Assembly: GCF_018476525.1 (NCBI RefSeq)
Contig: NZ_JAHCST010000032.1
Coordinates: 1 to 64,000, forward strand
Origin: Acrocarpospora catenulata
GTDB lineage: Bacteria > Actinomycetota > Actinomycetes > Streptosporangiales > Streptosporangiaceae
Reading direction: 5' to 3'
Length of the DNA: 64,000 nucleotides
Part shown: positions 57,618 to 64,000 of the stretch, in pieces
Numbering within the stretch: the first letter of the stretch is position 1
Layout of the letters: each line of letters begins with the position of its first letter
Made by a program: the position numbers and the translations under genes
Notes under the pieces: model-generated
Databases searched by the model: none
What the model was told of the DNA's origin: nothing
Seen by the model: the letters and a program-made list of their open reading frames with translations, nothing else

Positions 57618-60617
57618 CTACTTGCTGGCGCGGGAGATGATCTCGCGCAGGAGCTTTGCCTGGTCCGAGTTTCCCATCGCCTCGAGTTGGTTCTTGGCTT
57701 CCTTTGCGAGCTTGGCGGCGATCGGTTTGAACTCCCAGGCGGGTAGGACGATTGCCGCGTTGCACAGTCCGGCGAGTTCCGTGGGATCGGCGGTGATGTG
57801 CTGGGGCTTGAGGTTCGCGAAGACGGCGGTGGCGAGGTGGCGCTGGGTGTCGATGGTGACGCCCTCCATCGAACTGCCGATGGTGCGGAGGGCTTCGGAT
57901 ATCAGCGCGGGCTTTCTCTGGGCGTTCTGGAAGCCGAACAGGAGGTACGAGGCGCGGATGTTGTTCTGGTACTGCGCGGCGGTGGGATCGCTCGCGGCGG
58001 TCGGCACCGCGTTCAGGTGCTGGATCACCGTTTCCGGCGCCAGCTGGCCGAGGTCGATCGGGGGGTCGGCCTTGTCGCCGTTGGGGAACAGGCCGCTGGA
58101 CAGGTGGCCGAAAGCGTAGAAGTTCTCGACCATCTTCTCCTTCGGCTCGTGGCCGGTGTTGATCCGCACGTAGTAGTTCTCTGTGTCCGCCTTCGGCCAC
58201 GGTCCCGGGATTCCGCCGACGTACGACGTGCGCAGGAACGAGAAGCTGTCGCGCTGATCGACTCCGGCGAGGCGGCCGAAGATGCCACCGACCTTCCCGG
58301 TGGGCGTCGAGCGCAGGAGTAGGGGGATGCCGTCCACGTATTTGGAGCCCTGGGCATAGCCCAAGCCAGGGTCCGCTTGGATCGGCCAGCAGAACTCGTC
58401 CACGAATTTGGCGTTCTCGGAGGCGTGGTCGATCAGCGCCAATTCGTCACGATGCCCGTGCTTGAGCATGTGGATGATGAGCTGCCCCTCGTCGTGCGCG
58501 GCGAGGTCGAGGTCGAACTCCTGCAGCAGCGCCTCGGCACGCGACCACGCCGAATCGAGGTTGCCCCTCTTCGACAGCATCGTCAGATCACCGGCGGCCA
58601 CCTTGCCGGTGCCGAACGAGGCGTACTTCTGGAAGCTCTTGCACAGGAAGACTTCGAGGCTGCCGTCGGCGATGAGGTCTTTCAGGCCGTCGAGCACGGC
58701 GTCCAGCTGGGTCGGGTCATCGGTCGACTTGGCCGCCATCTGGATGGTGGTGTCGAGGATCAGCGCGAACGGCGGGTCACCCTTTTTGCGTGACTTCAGG
58801 GCGTCCCGCACGTCCTTCACCAGGTTCTCCGTCGATGGCGCGACGAAGGGTGAGCTCGGGTTCAGCGCCGCGACCAGGACGTCCTCGCGCGGTTGCACCG
58901 TCTTGCCCTTCTTGAGGCTGTCCAGCAGCATCCCCGTCTCGAAGTAGTCGATCTCTTCGGTTTTACGCGAGACCTTGTCCTGGTCGCGTGCGGACAGGGC
59001 GATGTACAGCGCCGTGCTGAGCGAGTCCATGCCACTCGACATGAGGTGGCTTTCGAGTTGGATCTGGTTCTGGGTGACCAGCGGCTTTATTTTCGGCGCC
59101 CGCTCCAGCGTGATGTCCCGCATCGTGGCCCAGTAGTCGGCGGTGTGGTAGTTCTTGGCGGCGGCGACCACGAGGCCGATTTCGTCCATCATGAGGTCGG
59201 CCGCACGCATCGCCGCGGAGGGGTTTCGCTCGTTCGCCACGATGATCTCGACGAGCCGGTCCATCGAGTTCAGGGCGCTGGCGGTGAGTGCGTCGAACCG
59301 GTCCGGGCCGTTTTCGTCGGTCAGGCCCAGGACGAGGTGTTCGACCATGGCGCACACCGTGGCCAGCTGGCCCTCGCTTCTGGCCATCTCCTGCAGACGG
59401 GAGAACTTGCTGGAGGTCATGAGCGCGATGAGGTCGGCCCGCGTGTCCACCTTGACGTTCGTCGGTGGCTCTTGCTTGCCCAGGTCCATGAGCTCGTAGA
59501 GCTGGTACGCCGAGGGAGCCGCGCCCAGTTCATGCATGATGGAGTCCCAGTTGATGTCGCTTCGCAGGAGTTGCCGGACGCCTTTCAGCACGCTGACGCC
59601 CGTCGTTCCCTCCAGAGGCACGATCGTGAGCTGGTCGGTCACGTCCTTGCCCAGCATCATCTCCAGCCGCTTCTTGACGCGGGGGCTGTTCACCAGCAGG
59701 TCGCCGTCTTCGATCTTGACCTTCGTCCGCAGCATCTTCATGAAATCGGGCAAGGTCTTGGCGAAGGTTGAGCGCCAGTAGGTGGACGTCAGTTCGTTCT
59801 GGGCTGACAGGCCCTTGTCGTTGCGCTGTGTCGGTGCCGTACGGAAGCCGATCTGGCTGACGAGGTGCTCCTGGGTCGTGTCCTTCAGCGCCGTCAGACC
59901 CGAGTCGTCACGGCGCAGCTGCGAGTACGTCGTCTTGTTGCCCAGGTCGTCGACGAGCTTCACCGCCATCTTCAGTTGGGCCATCGACGACGCGTCACTC
60001 TGCTCGTCGATGTGCTGCTCCATGGCGGCCAGGTCGACCATGTGCTTGTCCGCGGTGTACAGATCCAGTGCGTCGAGCGTCAGCGGTTCGGCGAACTTCG
60101 AGGTCGTCGGGAGCTTCGGTTTCGTGAGGTCCTTCGGCCGCGCGAGGTCGAGATAGTGAACCGGGTTCTTGCTCTGCTCCGTCGTCGGAGCCTTCGGCGT
60201 CCCGATCGTCGGAGCCTTCGGCGTCTCGACCGGATGCTTGAGGCGGGTGGCAGCGGTCACCTTCAGGAAGTCGCGGGCGTGGTCGCCCATGAGCTCGGCC
60301 ACGATGAGCCGGGACATCTCGCTGCGCTCCTCGGGCGAGCGCTCGGCCAGTTGGTCGGCGATGAGCTTCATGGGCGCCTTCGCGGCGGTGGAGCGCATGC
60401 TCTGCAGCTCGCCGGCGACCGTCTTGGCGGTGGCCACGTCGGGCTTGAAGACGAACGTCTGCCAGCCCTTGGGTAAGGACGCCGAGGAGACGGACACGTC
60501 GTGCTTGGTCACGGACAACGGCACCGTGCTCGTCCCGTCGAGCCCTGGACGCCGTTTCGTGGTCGTCGGCCGCTTGATCTTGCTGCTATTGCTGCTTCCG
60601 CCTCTGTTCTTCTTCAT
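57618..60617 (-). CDS. Large protein of unknown function next to Tc toxin gene
   Basis: 999 residues; ATG 60617 chosen, upstream frame overlaps the Tc gene. Residues 1-30 are basic and S/T/K-rich (NRGGSSNSSKIKRPTTTKRR). Residues 100-170 contain a T-P-K-A-P repeat (TPKAPTIGTPKAPTTEQSK). Most of the rest is helical. A segment near residues 660-730 (ALILDTTIQMAA, SLEVFLCKSFQKYASFGTG, VAAGDLTML) faintly recalls a PLP-enzyme D...S-x-x-K pattern, unproven. No signal peptide, no membrane span. Divergent from the Tc gene over 153 bp, so perhaps a toxin partner or cargo. Confidence 0.7.
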   Translation of the reverse strand: MKKNRGGSSNSSKIKRPTTTKRRPGLDGTSTVPLSVTKHDVSVSSASLPKGWQTFVFKPDVATAKTVAGELQSMRSTAAKAPMKLIADQLAERSPEERSEMSRLIVAELMGDHARDFLKVTAATRLKHPVETPKAPTIGTPKAPTTEQSKNPVHYLDLARPKDLTKPKLPTTSKFAEPLTLDALDLYTADKHMVDLAAMEQHIDEQSDASSMAQLKMAVKLVDDLGNKTTYSQLRRDDSGLTALKDTTQEHLVSQIGFRTAPTQRNDKGLSAQNELTSTYWRSTFAKTLPDFMKMLRTKVKIEDGDLLVNSPRVKKRLEMMLGKDVTDQLTIVPLEGTTGVSVLKGVRQLLRSDINWDSIMHELGAAPSAYQLYELMDLGKQEPPTNVKVDTRADLIALMTSSKFSRLQEMARSEGQLATVCAMVEHLVLGLTDENGPDRFDALTASALNSMDRLVEIIVANERNPSAAMRAADLMMDEIGLVVAAAKNYHTADYWATMRDITLERAPKIKPLVTQNQIQLESHLMSSGMDSLSTALYIALSARDQDKVSRKTEEIDYFETGMLLDSLKKGKTVQPREDVLVAALNPSSPFVAPSTENLVKDVRDALKSRKKGDPPFALILDTTIQMAAKSTDDPTQLDAVLDGLKDLIADGSLEVFLCKSFQKYASFGTGKVAAGDLTMLSKRGNLDSAWSRAEALLQEFDLDLAAHDEGQLIIHMLKHGHRDELALIDHASENAKFVDEFCWPIQADPGLGYAQGSKYVDGIPLLLRSTPTGKVGGIFGRLAGVDQRDSFSFLRTSYVGGIPGPWPKADTENYYVRINTGHEPKEKMVENFYAFGHLSSGLFPNGDKADPPIDLGQLAPETVIQHLNAVPTAASDPTAAQYQNNIRASYLLFGFQNAQRKPALISEALRTIGSSMEGVTIDTQRHLATAVFANLKPQHITADPTELAGLCNAAIVLPAWEFKPIAAKLAKEAKNQLEAMGNSDQAKLLREIISRASK

Positions 60618-60770
60618 GATCTCCCAGCCAATCCCTCGCTGACGACCGATCGTCCACCTTTGGACACAGCTTGAGCAAATGTCTCTGTAGTCATATTCAT
60701 GAAGCCATATATAGGTTTGTATCACTCTAGGTGGACCGCTCCAACAGGCTTGCTCTCTTGAGGGGGACGT

Positions 60771-63700
60771 ATGGCGGGAAACGACGCGCTGCCGAGCTAC
60801 GAAGAGCTGTTCGACGACTCTGACCTCGATCGACGACAGGAGGACGAGGCCAGAACGGTATATTCGCCCGGCGCCTATCTCGCGGAACTGCTGACATTCC
60901 TCGACAACGTCCTGGAGCAGCCGTCGGTGCTCGGCGAAAACCGGCGCGCCGACCTGAAACGGATATTTCTGGACGCGGAGAACACTTTTGGCGAATCGCC
61001 TTATCTCGATATCGTCATCGAGCTGCTGGAGAAGCTGGCCGGAGGTCAGCCGTACCAGCTGATGCGGCGGCTGGAGCACCCGTTCGGGATGCCGTTCTCC
61101 CTGGACGAGGAGCGGTTCAAGACCTACCTGCGCCGCCTCAGGACGGGGCCGGACGAGCTCTACCGGATCTTCGCTCCGGTGGCCGACGCCGACACGGTGG
61201 CGAGGCTGTTCCTGGGCCTGTCCACGGATGCCGTCTCACATCTGACGAGACCGGCCGACGAGGCCAGGATCAAGGCGTTCTACGGGCTCACCGCGCAGGA
61301 TCCGCTGACGCCGCTGGCGAAGGTGGAGACGTTCAAGCAGCTGACGGGCCTGTCCGCGCTGGAGTTACGTGAACTGCTGGGCGACCCTGAGGACACCGAG
61401 CGGCCGGCCAAGGAGTCGTACGCCAACCAGGGCGGCGCGCCGGTCACCGTGTCGGCGGACGGCGCCGAACTGCGGGGGACGACCCTCGGCTGGTACGACC
61501 GCGTCAGCCGGATCGTCCGGCTGGCCAGATGGACCGGGCTCGGCCTCGCCGACCTCGACCGCGTGCTGACCACCTGCTGCGGAGGCGAACTGAACGCCGC
61601 GGCGCTGCGGACCACGGCGCTCGTGGCGCACCTGCGGAGCGGCTACGACCTCACCGTGGACGGCGTGTGCGGGCTGGTGGCGGCGGTCGAACCGGTGCCG
61701 GAGGAACTGCCCGCCACCTCGGGTGACATCCTCGGCCCGCACAACAAGGAGTACCGGCGCAAACTGGCCATCGGCATCGAGACCGCCGAGAGCGACCTCG
61801 TCGAGACCGTGCGGCGCTACCGCGACCGGCACAGCGCCCTGGAGCCGAGCCTCTTCGACCGCGGCCCGACCGGGCCGGCGCAGATCGCCCTGCTCCGGCG
61901 GGTGGGCCGGCTGACCTCGGCGCTCGGCCTGTCCGCCGCCGAGCTGTTCGACCTGCTGGCGGTGCTGGAGAGCGACCCGTCGCTGTGGCGGTACTCGACC
62001 TTCTCCATCCTGGGCGGGGTCGAGCCGACGTCGCAGGACTGCTACCGCATCCTGGAGGGCGGCGACCCCGCCTCCGGCCTGTGGCTGGCCCAGACGCTGC
62101 TCGCGGTCACCCGGTGGATGCAGGACAGCGGCTTCGGCGCGCGGGAACTGGCCGACATCCTGGGCGGCGCGCCGGCCGCGTCGTCCGATTCGGAGAGCCG
62201 GCTCGCGGTGCTGGACAGCCTCGACCAGCGCTTCCAGGAAGTCGCCCTGGACCCGGCCGTCTTCGCGAGCGAGCGCTTCGGGCAGCGCGCCGCGCAGGTC
62301 GTCCACGACGTGCTGGCCCAGCGCGCCGAGGGCGTGGTGTCGAAACACGACCCCCGGCTGCTGAACCTCGATCCCCCCGCCCTCCCCGCCGCCGCCTACG
62401 AGGCGGTCACCGCCCTGGGCATCATCGTGGACCAGGACCTGATGGGGCTGGGTCTCGGCGAGCGCCTGGCCGGCAAGATCCACACCCAGCTGGTGTTCAC
62501 CGGGCGCCTGGACGCCGACAACATGCTCGCCGCCGAGGGCCTGCCGGTGACCGACTACGCCCTGGTCCTGGAGCGGGACTTCACCCCGTTCAGGGAGGCG
62601 CTGTTCAAGCTGATCAACAGCGTCGGCAACGGTACCTCGACCTTCTACCCCTCCGACCTGGCCACGGTCGGCAGCCTGACGCAGGGGCAGCTCGACGAGC
62701 TGTACGACAACCTGATCTACCACGGCTACCTCGACGACGAGGGCAACGTCCAGGATCCGGCGTTCTTCGCCGACGAGGCGAACATCGAATGGTTCCGCGT
62801 CAACGCGGGCCTGTCCGACGCCGCCCCCGAGGTGCTCGACCTGCTGCGCCAGCGCGTCGCCGACTTCCGCGCCGAGCCGCTCGTGCTCGACTCCGGCGTC
62901 TTCGCGTCGCTGCGGCTCGGCGAGGTACGGCTGGCCAGGCTGATGGACGGGCTGCGCTTCAACGGCTACCTCGACGAGAACGACCACTACCTGGACAAGC
63001 AGGCGTTCAGCACGCTCCAGCTCGCGGACTTCGCGCTGCCGCCCGAGTTCCACCCGCACCGGCAGGCCGTACTGGACGCCCTGAAACGGCAGGTCGCCGA
63101 GCTGGAGGCAGAGCTGCTCACCTTCGGCCCCGAGGACTTCGCCGAAGTCGCGGACGCGGTGATGGCGCAACGGGCGATCACCGCGATGGAGGGCACCGCC
63201 CTGGACGACGGCTGGCTGGTCTCCGAGGTGGAGACGCTCACCGATGAGTTCACCGCCACCGAGACCAGCATCGTGACCCGCAGGGTCGCCGAGTGCGCGC
63301 AGGACGAACGACCGTACCGGATCCACCTGGACGCGCTGGCCGCGCTCGGCTTCGACCAGGAGCAGCAGGGCGGGCTCGTCGAGCAGCTGGTCGCGACGGG
63401 ATCGCTCACCGACGCCATGTCCGTACCGGCCGAGGCCGTCTCCTTCTTCGCCAACCCCACCAACGTCATCCACTTCGCCCTGCCGGGCCTGGAGGACTTC
63501 GAACGGGACGTGTTCTTCCTGCTGCACGCGGTCGCCGTGGAGCTCACCGAGGCGATCGACGAGGTGACCACCGCCCTGGAGACCCGCGCCGGCCAGCAGC
63601 AGGAGGCCCTCACCGCCGTGCTGGCCGACGCCTTCGGCGTGACCGAGGAGACCGTCGCGGCGATCTGCGAGGGCGTCACGGGCGGGCTGCCCGAGGCGAT

Positions 63701-64000
63701 CGAGATCCTCGTGCCGCCGGTCATCGCCGCCCCCCGGCAGACGGAGAACCCGCACTTCGCGGCCACCTACCAGCGCATCCACCGCTTCGCACTGCTGGCC
63801 GCCAAGCTCGGCATGAGCGCGACCGAGGTCGCCGTCGTCTTCCACGACCAGGACCTGACCGGCAAGTACCCCGAACCGCTGGCGCTGCCGCCCGGCGTCG
63901 AGGCCGTGGACGCGGTGCTGCGCAGCTCGGACGGCCTCGTCTACGTGTTCGCCGGCGACGCCTACTGGACCTACGCCGCCGACACCTACACCCTGCTCGA
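60771..64000 (+). CDS. Tc-toxin A-like protein with hemopexin-type repeat (cut by window end)
   Basis: The frame is open from ATG 60771 (GAGGGGG upstream) to the edge, at least 1,076 residues. N-terminal VYSPGAYLAELLTFLDNV, NRRADLKRIFLDAENT and SPYLDIVIELLEKL are the VRP1-like TcA start. Long alpha-helical stretches follow (shell-like). ADEANIEWFRVNAGL and YLDENDHYLDKQAF are of the repeated Tc helical type. The last visible part DAVLRSSDGLVYVFAGDAYW is a hemopexin repeat. TcA subunits form the pore/translocation pentamer against host cells. A B-C cocoon is not visible here and may lie to the right. Confidence 0.85.
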   Translation, partial: MAGNDALPSYEELFDDSDLDRRQEDEARTVYSPGAYLAELLTFLDNVLEQPSVLGENRRADLKRIFLDAENTFGESPYLDIVIELLEKLAGGQPYQLMRRLEHPFGMPFSLDEERFKTYLRRLRTGPDELYRIFAPVADADTVARLFLGLSTDAVSHLTRPADEARIKAFYGLTAQDPLTPLAKVETFKQLTGLSALELRELLGDPEDTERPAKESYANQGGAPVTVSADGAELRGTTLGWYDRVSRIVRLARWTGLGLADLDRVLTTCCGGELNAAALRTTALVAHLRSGYDLTVDGVCGLVAAVEPVPEELPATSGDILGPHNKEYRRKLAIGIETAESDLVETVRRYRDRHSALEPSLFDRGPTGPAQIALLRRVGRLTSALGLSAAELFDLLAVLESDPSLWRYSTFSILGGVEPTSQDCYRILEGGDPASGLWLAQTLLAVTRWMQDSGFGARELADILGGAPAASSDSESRLAVLDSLDQRFQEVALDPAVFASERFGQRAAQVVHDVLAQRAEGVVSKHDPRLLNLDPPALPAAAYEAVTALGIIVDQDLMGLGLGERLAGKIHTQLVFTGRLDADNMLAAEGLPVTDYALVLERDFTPFREALFKLINSVGNGTSTFYPSDLATVGSLTQGQLDELYDNLIYHGYLDDEGNVQDPAFFADEANIEWFRVNAGLSDAAPEVLDLLRQRVADFRAEPLVLDSGVFASLRLGEVRLARLMDGLRFNGYLDENDHYLDKQAFSTLQLADFALPPEFHPHRQAVLDALKRQVAELEAELLTFGPEDFAEVADAVMAQRAITAMEGTALDDGWLVSEVETLTDEFTATETSIVTRRVAECAQDERPYRIHLDALAALGFDQEQQGGLVEQLVATGSLTDAMSVPAEAVSFFANPTNVIHFALPGLEDFERDVFFLLHAVAVELTEAIDEVTTALETRAGQQQEALTAVLADAFGVTEETVAAICEGVTGGLPEAIEILVPPVIAAPRQTENPHFAATYQRIHRFALLAAKLGMSATEVAVVFHDQDLTGKYPEPLALPPGVEAVDAVLRSSDGLVYVFAGDAYWTYAADTYTLL

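Noticed and set aside
61365-63845. Long open frame of over 800 codons on the minus strand opposite the Tc gene
   Set aside because: Its translation is a G/A/V/R/E/L-rich string without domains, produced by strong third-position GC bias of the plus-strand Tc gene, which has clear homology.

Overview
The window is high-GC actinobacterial DNA. The gene content suggests Streptosporangiales or a close relative, but this is inferred from family resemblance rather than from a marker gene. Supporting signs are strongly GC-biased third codon positions, ATGA/GTGA stop-start overlaps, a BTAD (AfsR-type) regulator, an F420-type LLM enzyme, a DLW-39 peptide gene, and an actinobacterial integrative and conjugative element (AICE) of the pSAM2 type.

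Region 1 (1-17,320) is a stacked mobile-DNA site at a tRNA-Ala(TGC) gene. The intact tRNA is at 17,246-17,318 on the minus strand, and a 47-bp copy of its 3' part lies at 2,214-2,260. Between them is a 15-kb AICE. Its core is a KorSA-like GntR repressor plus HAD hydrolase, a SCO3933/Pra-like regulator, a TraSA-like FtsK translocase, a DUF2637/Spd-like membrane protein, three zinc-ribbon microproteins, a RepSA-like initiator, Xis and Int. Cargo includes an IS5-family insertion, two unrecognised lower-GC genes, an HATPase-GntR-GntR fusion and a PIN_8-like protein. Left of 2,214 are remnants of an older element: the C-terminus of a different integrase abutting the att copy, an HTH/PIN toxin-antitoxin-like pair and a transposase scrap.

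Region 2 (17,320-37,200) is ordinary chromosome. It carries a phosphonatase-like HAD enzyme, DLW-39, an RsbW-like kinase, a DUF305 lipoprotein, a large BTAD regulator divergent from a redox and serine-hydrolase cluster, HxlR and AlkC-like genes, an integral membrane protein and septum-formation lipoprotein pair, WecB with an atypical response regulator, a choice-of-anchor P-like protein, DsrE, a two-component system, a methyltransferase and an Mth938-like protein.

Region 3 (37,300-49,905) is a [NiFe]-hydrogenase locus of the high-affinity actinobacterial type (group 1h). A plus-strand operon (SIS, HypC variant, SIS, HypF) converges on a minus-strand operon (accessory gene, maturation protease, HypA, small subunit, large subunit, NifU-N-like, DUF5947, two small proteins, HypC, HypD, HypE). 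No HypB is present in the window. The products would assemble and mature an H2-oxidising enzyme without a Tat signal.

Region 4 (50,000-64,000) begins with a decayed organosulfur cluster: an LLM monooxygenase remnant, a DszB-like desulfinase with its catalytic residues intact, and a frameshifted substrate-binding lipoprotein. VOC, SnoaL-like and LLM enzymes follow, then an MFS transporter fused to carboxypeptidase-regulatory-like repeats and a degenerate intergenic stretch. The window ends with a 999-aa protein of unknown function divergent from a very large Tc-toxin A-like gene, whose hemopexin-like repeat is cut by the window edge.
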